Origin: Bin80 sp965203305
GTDB lineage: Bacteria; Bacteroidota; Rhodothermia; Rhodothermales; Bin80
Length of the DNA: 64,000 nucleotides
Direction of reading: 5' to 3'
Assembly: GCA_965203305.1 (NCBI GenBank)
Contig: OZ241874.1
Location: 3,764,354 to 3,828,353, forward strand
Below the pieces are notes generated by a model. That model was not told the origin of the DNA. It was given only the letters and a program-made list of their open reading frames with translations, and searched no databases. Below, piece by piece: positions 1-9,473 of this stretch; position 1 is the stretch's first letter, and every line of letters starts with the position of its first letter. Position numbers and translations under genes: made by a program.

Positions 1-848
1 GGCAAATCAATCAGATCAGCATTCGAATGTCTCCGCCTGCCAACTTGGCTGTCGCTGCATACAGCGTAAGAACGAAGGATCAGTTGCTGGTTGTCCATGT
101 GCCATTCCCGTATGGTCTGGGACATGAGTGCCAGACTGGGAACAAGGTACAGAACCCTGCCACCTTTTCCCACTAATTCCTTGGCAATCTGCAAGGATAC
201 GTATGTCTTGCCTGTCCCGCAGGCCATGATCATCTTTCCTCGCGTGTCCTGTTCGCGAAGCCCCGCAACCACATCTCGAATCGCATCCTGCTGGTAGTCA
301 TACGGGGTTTTGGGAGTGCGAACAACTTCAACCTCCTTCCTGATCAGATACTTTTCCCAGTCAATCTGGCTCCTCGCGAGAACATCAGCGGAAATTCTGC
401 TGACACTTTTCGTCTGACCCTCAATCAGATCCTTGACTTTGCGGCTCCAGTCTTCTGCAGTGTCTATGATCAGACGGTGAGTGAAGGGATTCTTTCCTGA
501 GAGCTCCCAGAAGTTTTTGAGGTCTGCCGACTGCAATCTCTTCCCCTGATCATAGAACTTGCACTGAATTGCACACCATCCATCCTGACCCGCGATCTTC
601 GCTACAAGATCAATTCCGTCATCGCTCTTGTCAAAACCTTCCCGCCCCTCTGCCCACTCCTTCCATGTCATTGGAGAGGAGTAGTACTGCCTGTATTCTG
701 GATCATGCGTCAAAAAGACTTTGCACACCTCTTCAAACGCCGTTCCCTTGATGCGTTGTTTATTATGTCCAGACTCTGCAGCTTCACGCCTCCACCTGCT
801 TAGCGTATTTACGAATGCGTTATAGGAGCTTGTCTTGTTGTATCCCAC
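1..848 (-). CDS. Nuclease-helicase (SF2) protein, N-terminal part only
   Basis: A reading frame open from a GTG at 848 to the window edge encodes about 282 residues with no stop. Residues about 40-110 form a restriction-endonuclease (Mrr-like) fold with a GIDLVAKI...CAIQCKF signature, where the Asp and the QxK Lys would be catalytic. There follow an SQIDW-type segment, a YDYQQDAI Q-motif and a MACGTGKTY Walker A loop typical of SF2 helicases. Type ISP-like enzymes and related restriction helicases share this architecture. An in-frame TAA lies just upstream of the GTG and no ATG occurs before about 669, so GTG is the likely start, though no ribosome site is visible. It lies 249 bp downstream of the large R-M gene on the same strand. 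The C-terminal half, including any methyltransferase, is outside the window. Confidence 0.75.
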   Translation of the reverse strand, partial: MGYNKTSSYNAFVNTLSRWRREAAESGHNKQRIKGTAFEEVCKVFLTHDPEYRQYYSSPMTWKEWAEGREGFDKSDDGIDLVAKIAGQDGWCAIQCKFYDQGKRLQSADLKNFWELSGKNPFTHRLIIDTAEDWSRKVKDLIEGQTKSVSRISADVLARSQIDWEKYLIRKEVEVVRTPKTPYDYQQDAIRDVVAGLREQDTRGKMIMACGTGKTYVSLQIAKELVGKGGRVLYLVPSLALMSQTIREWHMDNQQLILRSYAVCSDSQVGRRRHSNADLIDL

Positions 849-1097
849 CTTATTGTTGTCGTATAGCAGTTATTGTATTTGTGTATTCTACTGCGCACAA
901 GGCATCTCCTGCCAGCCGCGAATCCCTGCACTTCCATGAGACATTGAGCATAGCACCCTTTTTCGTCCTGATTATCCCGCAAGAAAGTCTCCCGAACTCA
1001 TTTTTCGGAGTGCTGTTTCCTGAATGAAAAATACCAGCCAGAGATTCCGCTATCATGCAGCATTTCATACTTCAGCGTAAAGTCAAAGCCTGGCTCT

Positions 1098-4000
1098 TTA
1101 TCCTGAAATATACTGGTTATAGCCTATGCCTCGCACATGAGGTTCCCTATTGAGCAGGCCACGCAGGTAGTCCAACTCACTGGCATCCCACCCCATGGCT
1201 TCGGCTACGGCATCGTCCCAGAGTTGACGTACTTCGCATTCCCCATCCCGGTACTGAGGCACTTGCATGTCCCGGGTGTGCTCCCAGCAGTTTGCCAAGG
1301 TTTCCCGGATGTGGTCATCTTTGATGTCTGGAATACGGAGATTTTTAACCTCCGCTACACTGTAAGCGGGAAAGGGAAGCTTTTTGCCTGGGTTTCGCAT
1401 AAGCTGCAACCGTCCCGCCGTTGAATTGATAAACACCGCGAGTGCCTTTGCTTCCTGCACCGAAACCCCTGTGACCGGGATCCAGCCGTTGCCAACATAC
1501 TCTTGGTCGCTTGCGACTGCCGTAAGCCGTCCAGTGCCTGTATCCTGTCCAGCAGTGATCAACAGATGTCCCGCCTTTTCCAGAATTCTGGATGTTCTCG
1601 TGTGCAACAGATCATTTATCAGATGCACCTCTTCATCCAGATTTTTGGGAATCCAGTGCTCGTCCGGCTGACTTTGTATGGTCGTTTGCGCGTCTGCACC
1701 CTTGGACTTCAGGATCGGGAAGCTCCCCGGAACGCCTGGCTCTGTGCGCTCGAAAGATCCCCGAAGAAGCCGGCCGGTCGCCCATACCAGCAGATCAGCT
1801 TCCCGGATGCTGCCCAGATCCGGATGATTTGCGTACTTGTAGGATGCCTCCGCCAGTTCAGGAGACCGCCAGACGGCTGGGGTCCAGTCACCCGCTGACA
1901 TCCGACCGGAAGTCCAGTATGATACTTCTCCCCAGCCATTTGACATAAGACCTTCGTCACAGTCCAGAAGACAGCGATGCAATTCCTCTACTTCGCCCTC
2001 ATGGATCGGCATCCTGTCCAAATGAACAAAACGCGTGTCTGGTTTGGGACTGTCACTTCCCTGCCTGCGCATCACGATGATACTTTCATTGATGCTGGTG
2101 TTCTGACTCAGGTGAAAATTCTTCGGTTGATGGCAGGTAAGAACCGTATGGATATGAAATCGCCCTGCAAGCAGTTCACGTTCCCTCAGGCCGGAAGGGG
2201 TAGACAGGGCGATCGTGGGATTGATCATCGCAACCACCCCGTCAGGCTGTTTGAGTATGTGATCGGCCAAGGCGACAAACAGCGGGCCGATGGAATTCTT
2301 GTCCACAAATCCTTCCATTGCGGGATCAGCCCGTACCAAAATCTTCTCTAGGGCATCCGTACTCTCCCGTAACACTTTCTGTATTTTCCCCTCAAATTTT
2401 TTCCCCATCTTGGAACGACTCGTGTACGGAGGATTCATGATGACGATACGAATGTCTCTGACTGCATCCATGACATTTTCCAGTTTCGCATCGTCCGCAG
2501 CCCAAGTGCTCTGGCTTGCAATTTTCTCGTCCTCCGGGCCCAGATCCTGGCTTCTGTTGACCACCTCTTTCTGGCCTAAAAGTGCAAGGGTTCCCGCGTC
2601 AACACGCAGAGGAGAGGCAGACGGCCTTGGACCATATGGCATCAGATGCAGTCCCATTCTCCTGTATTGGATGTTCTTTGTGCTGGCAGTAAGTTGAGAA
2701 GCAGCCAGTTGCAGTGAAATTGCGGTGATGTCAAGCCCCTTGATGGTGTCCTCTACTGCGAGCTTTTGCAACTCGGCAATCCGATCATCGCCTGCTCCCC
2801 GTTCCCTGGCGCGTCGCTTCATGTCAGTGAGCATAGCTGCTAAAAGTGTACCACTCCCGCAAGCCAAATCAACAATCTTATGCTCTTGCCATACCTCCTC
2901 GTCATTCCAGTTCAGATCACCGCAGACATCAAGGGCCAGACGGGCAGAGATGGAGGCTGCCACAGGACGAGTGAAAAATGCACCATCGCTGGCCTGGTTG
3001 CCCATAAACTCGTTAAAGATGGGGCCAGCATGGTCTGTCCCCATGTCAGCATAGGCAACGGCGATTTCTTCGGCACTCTGGGCGATATATCGCAGACATC
3101 TCTCCAGTCCAACCACTTTGCCCGTATGTTCAATCGCTTCCAGAATGTCCAGAGCTGGCTCCAGGATTGCTTCAAAATCCTGGCTCAGGATGTGCTCCCA
3201 CTCTCTGGACAGCCGCTCCACTACATTGACATCATTCTTGACTTGCGACAGATTGGAAATATCCAGCCAGCCACCAACTGCGATTCTCTGGTGAAGCATG
3301 GCCGCGTTTAGCAACTGCAGGGCGGCGACCTGGCAACTGTCATTTCCCTTGTCCTCGCCCAGGTGTTCCACTTGAAAGTGTCGGTTCAGCACTAATAGCA
3401 GTCCATCCTCTCGCAGATGGCGGCTTGCTTCCTCTATGCATTCCCTCAGAATGTTCAGGTCGCGGGCAACCTTGTTCCCTTTCAGACCAGACTTGGCAAG
3501 CAGGTTCATCTGGATGCGGCCAGGAATCTCATCAAGTCCAACCAGTGACAGCTGCCGCAACATGCTCTCCTCCCGACTAACGTAGGGCCTCTTGCCACGG
3601 GATACATATGGCTCGCCCTTTCTGTTGTTGATCATATCGGCAGCCTGGGATTTGATTCTCTGAATATCTGCCGCTGTGCCAGTCTTTCTTCTCCCCCTTT
3701 TTTTGAGATCAGGGCTTGCAGTCCTGGTTTCAACGGTACCATCTGCATTCTGGTGTGTCGTTTGCAGGGCATCAATATCGGAGAGAGCAACATTGTCCAC
3801 ACTCAAGCTGGCGAACGGATCTCTTGTCTTCCCCTCCAGCTCATCCAGCGAATACAATCCTGCATCCTCGGGACTGGACTTCTGCTTCACGACCTGGATA
3901 GCTGCCTTCCTGGCCTCCCCTCCGCGTCCCACATGATAGAAATGCCGAATAGCACCAAACTGCCGGCTAGCCAGACTGACAGCCGTGACCGTTACTCCCT

Positions 4001-6074
4001 GCTCTGACGGGAAGGAAAATTTTATCAGTTCGGACAGCCTGTCTTCAATCCGCGTATCGTGGGCACGAAGGGCTAACAGAATTTGTCCAAGCTCTTTCCA
4101 TCCGTCTTCGGGATGAGCATACTCCAGCCATGCCTCAGGATCCTTGTTGAGCGGGATTTCAATCGGACAGATAATATACCCGACTCCCTTTCCCGGGGAA
4201 GTACGCATGACACGCCCCACCGCCTGGATCACATCAACAGGACTTTTGCGGGGTTCCAGAAATGCTACTGCACTCAGGGAAGGGGTATCCGTCCCTTCCC
4301 CGAAAATACCCACATTCAATATGGCATGGGGGTGGGAGATCGTAGCACGAGCCAAGTTGGCTTTGGCCTGCTCCCGCCGTTCTACATTGGATGTAGCATC
4401 CAAATGCTCAATGTAAAAACGTGATGTCTTCGCATAAAGATGATTGTCCGACAGGTATCCATGCATCCATTCTTTGGCAACATCGGACTGCAAGTCCTTT
4501 ACCATATTCCTGGACTTGTCCACCGTATTCATAAAGGCGATACAGGAGCGAATTGGCACCAGCTGCTCCGCACCATCGGACTCCCTGATCGCATTGCTCA
4601 TGGCCAGAGAGAGGGCGAGCCCGCGGATAAAGTGGGGCGGAGTAAGCGGGAGCCTGCCCCTGCTTCTTGTGTTCCTTGCGAGCTGATTGGCTGCCGCGTA
4701 CGTATCCCTAGAGTTGATTCCGATAGCGATAATGCGGTAATCTGCCAGCCAGCCATTGTTCACGGCATCCATGTAACTGCGACGGAACAGCTCTACTCCA
4801 AATACACTCTCATCATCCATGGAGCGCACAAGCCAATCCTCGGGCTTGCGCCTGACTTTGTCCTGTCTGTACACCCTAGGGGTTGCCGTCTGATAGACCC
4901 GATAGATAGCTGGAAACGAATCGTTATCGTGACAGATCGTGAAGTTTCGCAACTTTTGGTTTATGCCCGGCTTTACATCTTTGCGCAGTCCTGCAGTGCG
5001 GTGAGCTTCGTCACAAATTAACACGCGAGCAGTCGTCTTCGTGGACTGCAAGGCCTCCGCGATTCGGTGTCCACTCTGATAGGTACCGATGACGACACCG
5101 ATACCGGAATGCTGTTGTTTGGCCGTGGCAATCCACTCGCCAATTTTGACAGCACTCGTGGTAACTTCTCCCTTGATTGCAGATGCACTGACGTAGCTGC
5201 TGTCAGCAGTAGGGTCTTGGGAAATGTCCAGCGTTCCTTCTTTCCTGGGATCGTATCCGGCTGTTTCATCTGAGCATACAGCCAGTATTTTGATCCCCCT
5301 GACCGTATTGTCCAGGTATTCGCGCCTGATCTGGGCGACTAGGGCAATGGATGGACAGAGCACAATGGATATGCTGCCTGCAGGCGTAAGCCTTTCTATG
5401 ATGCGTAAAGAAATGCGGGTCTTGCCTGTGCCACATGGCAAAATGATTCGGCCTCTTGCCTCCCCGACTGGCAAACCTCCGCTCTCCGCGAACTCATGTT
5501 CACGGAGAATGCGCACTGCCGTATAGACAGCCTCATCCTGCATGCTCTGTTTGGTCTGGCCTTCAGTGGAGTTCTGGGACTGCTCTGAGCGCAGTGCCAG
5601 CAGAAGGTCTATGTATATGTTAACCGGCAGGATGCGCTTGTCCGCCAGCCCTGGAATTCTTGCAATATTGGAGCTGACGGGAGCATCCCCGTTGGTAACC
5701 AGCCAGCGATCCGCCCAGAAACCGGTAGCGGACGCGGCAATGAACTTGTCCAGTTCGTCCTTGTAGATTCCCTGCCCGTGTCCATATTCATCCAGTTGCC
5801 TGGACTTGCACTGGATTGCAATGTACGAACCATCACTGCGGCGGACGGCGACGGCATCAATGCCGATATCACCTCTTGTCGTGTTCGGGAAATGAACTGT
5901 CCGTTCCGGCCAATCCGCCCAGGAATAGCACTTGTCAATATCCCATTCCCTGATGTAGGGAGCAATCCGTATCGTCAGCTCCTCCAGCCATTTCCCATCC
6001 GTCTTCTGACGGGACTTTTCCTCGGTGTGCGCAATGGCATCCTCAATGAGATTCTGCAGGTTTTCCATCTTCAA
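1098..6074 (-). CDS. Type ISP-like fused endonuclease-helicase-methyltransferase
   Basis: This 1658-aa protein combines nuclease, translocase and DNA adenine methyltransferase in one chain. Residues about 30-110 hold a PD-(D/E)xK-type nuclease (GID at 71-73, QCK at 88-90). Residues about 205-700 hold an SF2 helicase/translocase with GTGKT at 215-219 and DEAH at 355-358. The rest holds a gamma-type N6-adenine methyltransferase with DLACGSGT starting at 1069 and NPPY at 1214-1217, followed by a target-recognition region. This order matches single-chain type ISP restriction-modification enzymes, which translocate and cleave unmethylated DNA. It starts 22 bp after the preceding methyltransferase gene, so the two are probably co-transcribed. 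The reading frame is intact and all visible motifs are complete. Confidence 0.9.
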   Translation of the reverse strand: MKMENLQNLIEDAIAHTEEKSRQKTDGKWLEELTIRIAPYIREWDIDKCYSWADWPERTVHFPNTTRGDIGIDAVAVRRSDGSYIAIQCKSRQLDEYGHGQGIYKDELDKFIAASATGFWADRWLVTNGDAPVSSNIARIPGLADKRILPVNIYIDLLLALRSEQSQNSTEGQTKQSMQDEAVYTAVRILREHEFAESGGLPVGEARGRIILPCGTGKTRISLRIIERLTPAGSISIVLCPSIALVAQIRREYLDNTVRGIKILAVCSDETAGYDPRKEGTLDISQDPTADSSYVSASAIKGEVTTSAVKIGEWIATAKQQHSGIGVVIGTYQSGHRIAEALQSTKTTARVLICDEAHRTAGLRKDVKPGINQKLRNFTICHDNDSFPAIYRVYQTATPRVYRQDKVRRKPEDWLVRSMDDESVFGVELFRRSYMDAVNNGWLADYRIIAIGINSRDTYAAANQLARNTRSRGRLPLTPPHFIRGLALSLAMSNAIRESDGAEQLVPIRSCIAFMNTVDKSRNMVKDLQSDVAKEWMHGYLSDNHLYAKTSRFYIEHLDATSNVERREQAKANLARATISHPHAILNVGIFGEGTDTPSLSAVAFLEPRKSPVDVIQAVGRVMRTSPGKGVGYIICPIEIPLNKDPEAWLEYAHPEDGWKELGQILLALRAHDTRIEDRLSELIKFSFPSEQGVTVTAVSLASRQFGAIRHFYHVGRGGEARKAAIQVVKQKSSPEDAGLYSLDELEGKTRDPFASLSVDNVALSDIDALQTTHQNADGTVETRTASPDLKKRGRRKTGTAADIQRIKSQAADMINNRKGEPYVSRGKRPYVSREESMLRQLSLVGLDEIPGRIQMNLLAKSGLKGNKVARDLNILRECIEEASRHLREDGLLLVLNRHFQVEHLGEDKGNDSCQVAALQLLNAAMLHQRIAVGGWLDISNLSQVKNDVNVVERLSREWEHILSQDFEAILEPALDILEAIEHTGKVVGLERCLRYIAQSAEEIAVAYADMGTDHAGPIFNEFMGNQASDGAFFTRPVAASISARLALDVCGDLNWNDEEVWQEHKIVDLACGSGTLLAAMLTDMKRRARERGAGDDRIAELQKLAVEDTIKGLDITAISLQLAASQLTASTKNIQYRRMGLHLMPYGPRPSASPLRVDAGTLALLGQKEVVNRSQDLGPEDEKIASQSTWAADDAKLENVMDAVRDIRIVIMNPPYTSRSKMGKKFEGKIQKVLRESTDALEKILVRADPAMEGFVDKNSIGPLFVALADHILKQPDGVVAMINPTIALSTPSGLRERELLAGRFHIHTVLTCHQPKNFHLSQNTSINESIIVMRRQGSDSPKPDTRFVHLDRMPIHEGEVEELHRCLLDCDEGLMSNGWGEVSYWTSGRMSAGDWTPAVWRSPELAEASYKYANHPDLGSIREADLLVWATGRLLRGSFERTEPGVPGSFPILKSKGADAQTTIQSQPDEHWIPKNLDEEVHLINDLLHTRTSRILEKAGHLLITAGQDTGTGRLTAVASDQEYVGNGWIPVTGVSVQEAKALAVFINSTAGRLQLMRNPGKKLPFPAYSVAEVKNLRIPDIKDDHIRETLANCWEHTRDMQVPQYRDGECEVRQLWDDAVAEAMGWDASELDYLRGLLNREPHVRGIGYNQYISG

Positions 6075-6096
6075 TGTTTACGATTTTCCTGTACGC

Positions 6097-7611
6097 TCAC
6101 TTCGCATGAAAACGCCACTTTCGGTACTGTTTCCAGTCCCTGTATGCCATCCTATTCTCGTTCAGCACCTTCCAGGAATGCTCGGCAAGGGAAAGATTCA
6201 GCTTTGCCGCCAATATATCCAGATTCAGGCTTCCCAGAATGCTTGCTGTAACGGACCGCTTCGCATCCGGGAAGACAAGTGTGCCAAAGAACTCCCTTGC
6301 CATTTCTGATTCAAGTACTCCGGGCAATACCCGTGCCTCACCCTCTGTCTGGCAGGGCAGAAAGTAACATGTGTCATCAAATACCACAGGCTTGCCATCC
6401 CTGGGGCCAATGGCCCGAAATGGAATATCCTTGTAAAATCCCGAAATCGCAACCTTCCACGGTGCAAAAGCATACGGTCCAACTCCAAACATCGGAATTC
6501 TTGCCCTGTTTCGGCAAACCGAACTTGACCGCCCGTCAAGATAACTTCCATACTCCTCCTGATAACTCCATGTCCGGGGCGACTCGCGAGAGATTCGAGA
6601 GGTGTCTTCCCCGATTCTTGTCTGGGTAACAAGCATAAACCGAGACGGCGAAGGGACCTTCTTCACCAGCTCTGAACTTTTGAGCATAGGATATAGAAGA
6701 GCGGGCTCCAGACTCATGCTCCTGCCAAACCCATTTCTCAATCTCTTCTGGTCGGGAAACAGTTCCGTGCCCCGAGAGCAGTCGTGCCTGATCCCCGAAC
6801 GCCATTTTGCAGGAGATTGGCCATAGAAGGATTCACATCCTTCGAACGATGCGAGATTTGCCATCAATCGTCCCCTGCGATAAGCAACTGTGGATTCCGG
6901 GACATCTGCCTCAAGGTTCCGGTACACTTTGCACTCCTGCGAATAGCTTCCAGGTTCAAGAATGGAGATCAGCAGACAGGCATCCACGGATGCTCCGAAG
7001 TGCTTCGGAGCATCAATCAAGTACATTGCTGACTCCCCGACTTGCGAATGCCTGGTCCATGCGTATTTCAGCACCTTGCGTGCCACTGTGGTTTTGCACA
7101 GCATTGTGATTGTAGCGGACCGCCCGGAAAGCCGCTCATAGAGATGTGACAGCATCCATTCCGAGATGTCAAAATTGCTCTTCCCTGTAATCGCGTCTAT
7201 CCCGTTGAGTCCCTGTGAATCTGACTTGACTGGCAAGTTTTTTCCTCCCGAGGCTCTCATTGTCGCATTCGTTGCCCACGGAGGATTGCCCAAAACAAGG
7301 ATTGGCTCACTCAAGCGATTGCATGTTGCTGTCCAGTCCTTTTTGAAGAAATATTCACAATAGACAGATGCGCCCTTGACGGTTTGGGACACCTTTACAT
7401 AATCCGGACTTATCTCAAATCCCGGCAGTCTTTCGCATTCGGGAAATGTATCAGCGGATGCGTGAAAAAAGGATCCTGCTCCACAGGTAGACTCAACAAT
7501 TGATTTGGGGAATATCTTCAGACTGCGGACGAGTCTGCAAACTCTCTCGTACAGAATATCAGGAGTTTGAAAATCCCCATACCTCAGCCTGTCTTTTTTC
7601 CTTCTGGACAT
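6097..7611 (-). CDS. DNA N6-adenine methyltransferase (N-6 DNA methylase type)
   Basis: A 504-aa protein with YGDFQTP near residue 11, a SAM-binding motif I (ESTCGAGSF, residues 40-47) and a catalytic NPPW motif at 109-112. Both are diagnostic for amino-methyltransferases acting on adenine in DNA. The long C-terminal part likely recognises the target site. It lies between a short restriction-endonuclease-like frame upstream and the large type ISP-like gene 22 bp downstream. It may protect against either nuclease. The start is the ATG at 7611. It is the only free-standing methyltransferase visible in the island. Confidence 0.85.
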   Translation of the reverse strand: MSRRKKDRLRYGDFQTPDILYERVCRLVRSLKIFPKSIVESTCGAGSFFHASADTFPECERLPGFEISPDYVKVSQTVKGASVYCEYFFKKDWTATCNRLSEPILVLGNPPWATNATMRASGGKNLPVKSDSQGLNGIDAITGKSNFDISEWMLSHLYERLSGRSATITMLCKTTVARKVLKYAWTRHSQVGESAMYLIDAPKHFGASVDACLLISILEPGSYSQECKVYRNLEADVPESTVAYRRGRLMANLASFEGCESFYGQSPAKWRSGIRHDCSRGTELFPDQKRLRNGFGRSMSLEPALLYPMLKSSELVKKVPSPSRFMLVTQTRIGEDTSRISRESPRTWSYQEEYGSYLDGRSSSVCRNRARIPMFGVGPYAFAPWKVAISGFYKDIPFRAIGPRDGKPVVFDDTCYFLPCQTEGEARVLPGVLESEMAREFFGTLVFPDAKRSVTASILGSLNLDILAAKLNLSLAEHSWKVLNENRMAYRDWKQYRKWRFHAK

Positions 7612-7745
7612 GTATCAGTGCACTCGAAAAATACCATTGACAGTACCCGCCTGTTGAATAATTCGTCTACATTGTAACCGCCACTGAAGGGCGTTAGAGA
7701 TTGTCAGATATCCCAATTCGGGAGGATTGCGCAATAAATCTTCAG

Positions 7746-8168
7746 CTAGTGCATTCGCCCGACATCGTCAACGGGAGGATTCCGATCCATCATGAATGCA
7801 GCAAGATCATCTGTATTCCCATTGCGCTCTATGATTTCAAGAATCCCCCGTGTTATTTGGTACTTGACAGTGCGTGAGACATCCACAAGAACGGTGTGGA
7901 GAATACCCAGTGTGGCTGTCTTTTGGTACACAAAGATCAACAGAGAGTATCCGAGTCCATAAATCTTTTGGCTTGCTGACCTGAAGAGAGATGAAGATTG
8001 AGGTTGGCGGATGCTGGTAACCTTCGTGTTTACACTCAGTCCAGGAAAGTCGTTCCCTCCTGTGTATTCCGCCCAAGTGGGCCGTGGATTCCGCTCGATC
8101 TGGGCCGCTCGGACATGTTTCTTTCGGTGTTCATGATTCGTCATTTTGTGCGTGCAAGTCCTGTTCAC
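7746..8168 (-). CDS. Restriction-endonuclease-like protein, possibly truncated
   Basis: A 140-aa frame containing LSVNTKVTS, QPQSSSLFRSASQK and a hydrophobic GLGYSLLIFVY strand. From memory, this segment resembles type II endonucleases paired with methyltransferases of the kind encoded next door, where the Lys of the (D)xK-VTS stretch is catalytic. I could not check this. The acidic residue expected just before that Lys is Asn here, and the protein is short, so it may be an inactive or N-terminally truncated remnant. It lies 134 bp upstream of the methyltransferase on the same strand. An alternative start is the Met nine residues in (8144). Confidence 0.4.
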   Translation of the reverse strand: MNRTCTHKMTNHEHRKKHVRAAQIERNPRPTWAEYTGGNDFPGLSVNTKVTSIRQPQSSSLFRSASQKIYGLGYSLLIFVYQKTATLGILHTVLVDVSRTVKYQITRGILEIIERNGNTDDLAAFMMDRNPPVDDVGRMH

Positions 8169-8866
8169 CTGTTCATTTTGCCATCAGTAACCCCATGAGG
8201 ACTTGGCTCGTTATGGGAAGATTTCAGATTTGCAAAGGTTGCTGCCTCAGCGCATAAGTGTCTCTATTGTTAATTCGGGGAGCATGTTTCTGGGAAAAGT
8301 ATGCCCCGCAATTTCTGCTCTCAAAATAATATACGCAATGCCGAGCTGTTACCCCTGCCGCAATGTTGCCATTGCATGCATCTCACAAGGCATGCACAGA
8401 AAATGTCCCGAAAAAAGCAGAAAACCCCGATGGAATACAACGGGGTTTCCGGGGGTGATGTGGACATCCAACTCAAAGAAGGTGCCCATCATCCAGTGAA
8501 GAGTAATTGCCTTGAACTTTGTGGTCAGAGAAGTGTTCCTGCTTCTGACTTCGCAAGACTTTTTTGAAATGGATTTACCATCATGCCACCCGGACTGCCT
8601 CTGCCACCATAGTTATTCTCTCATGAAGTCCATGCCTGACTGCTCTGCCTGCGAGAAGGCTTATATGCTGTGTGAATGCTCCGAATGGCATCCACCTCAT
8701 CACCCGACTCCAAGCCAGCAAAGGGCCATTGGGGAACTTGAAAGATGGGGCCAATTGCCGGGCTATGTGTGCCTGGGCCCCGGTGACTAGCCTGTCGTCG
8801 GGTCGGTGTGCACCAGATAAAATCGCGAACATTCCCGTTGCCTTTTGCAGTACCTGCCGCATTATC
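8169..8866. other. Intergenic accessory stretch without a clear gene
   Basis: About 700 bp with no recognisable gene. A Cys-rich plus-strand frame from about 8570 to 8790 (CHPDCLCHH, CSACEKAYMLCEC) has spaced cysteine pairs but no family I recognise. I leave it as non-coding or a relic. A hairpin lies at 8422-8448. Confidence 0.4.
8408..8450 (-). terminator. Hairpin with T-run, possible terminator
   Basis: AAACCCCG at 8422-8429 pairs with CGGGGTTT at 8441-8448 around an 11-nt loop. Read on the minus strand, the stem is followed by a pyrimidine stretch with six T. No active gene obviously ends here, so its role is unclear. Confidence 0.35.
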
Positions 8867-8978
8867 CGCGCCGCCTTTTTTGCAAGATTTGAGCCTGGAC
8901 ACCTGTTCGTGCTGCTTCTTCTTGTCGAGGCGCATTCGCGCCTGATGCAGCTCGTCAATCAGCATTGCCATCAACTCC
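8867..8978 (-). pseudogene. Fragment of a DEAD-box helicase C-terminus
   Basis: The minus strand encodes MAMLIDELHQARMR and a Lys/Arg-rich tail that closely matches the last about 35 residues of the intact DEAD-box helicase at 17533-19011 (MAMLIDELNQARMR). The nucleotide similarity runs for about 110 bp and then stops abruptly on both sides. It is a broken-off copy, not a gene. It abuts the istB remnant on its right. Confidence 0.75.
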
Positions 8979-9002
8979 GTCCTATCACCGGTTGCACGTC
9001 TT

Positions 9003-9351
9003 GTGGAACTGCTGGCATCTGCCCGTGAAGAGAGCACCTGTCTGCGCGAGCTCCAACAACTGGCCCGCATGGATGTCCTAGTGCTGAATGACTGGGGATT
9101 GCATGGGATTGGACAGGCACAGAAACGAGATCTGATGGAACTTCTGGAAGATCGCTACACCCTGCACTCCACCATTGTCACCAGTCAGTATCCAGTCAAA
9201 AAGTGGCATGAAACCATAGAAGGTCCCCACCTTGGTGGATGCCATTCTGGATCGCCTCGTCAAAAATGCACGCCGAATTCAGTTAACTGGAGAATCCATG
9301 CGCAAGATCAAAGGAAAACAAGCGTCACATACCCGATCCGCCGAGTCATGA
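9003..9351 (+). pseudogene. IS21-family istB (helper ATPase) remnant
   Basis: The frame reads LARMDVLVLNDWG, RDLMELLEDRY and IVTSQYPVKKWHETI. These match the C-terminal half of IstB, the AAA+ helper of IS21 transposition. At about 9228-9235 the frame is lost and continues one frame over as DAILDRLVKNARRIQLTGES, ending at TGA 9349-9351. The N-terminal part with Walker A is missing and the Walker B Asp is Asn. It is therefore a 5'-truncated, frameshifted relic, and no istA is seen nearby. Confidence 0.85.
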
Positions 9352-9417
9352 ACACCACCCCAAACATGCCGAACAGGTGGCCAAATAAGATTGGATTTGC
9401 CGGCCCAATTGATTGGA

Positions 9418-9460
9418 ATAGGCGCATATTGGGGATTATTGCGAATTTTCGGACAGACAC
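9418..9460. repeat. Right-end remnant of the short inverted-repeat element
   Basis: The sequence ends in GAATTTTCGGACAGACAC, identical to the right end of the complete copy at 15588-15873, preceded by a degenerate GCATATTGG stretch also found there. The rest of the element is missing. Confidence 0.7.
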
Positions 9461-9473
9461 TTATGTTTATTCA

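Noticed and set aside
850..1068. 72-aa minus-strand frame before the partial nuclease-helicase
   Set aside because: It could be an N-terminal extension by frameshift, but the sequence is not family-like and the GTG start at 848 gives a normal N-terminus.
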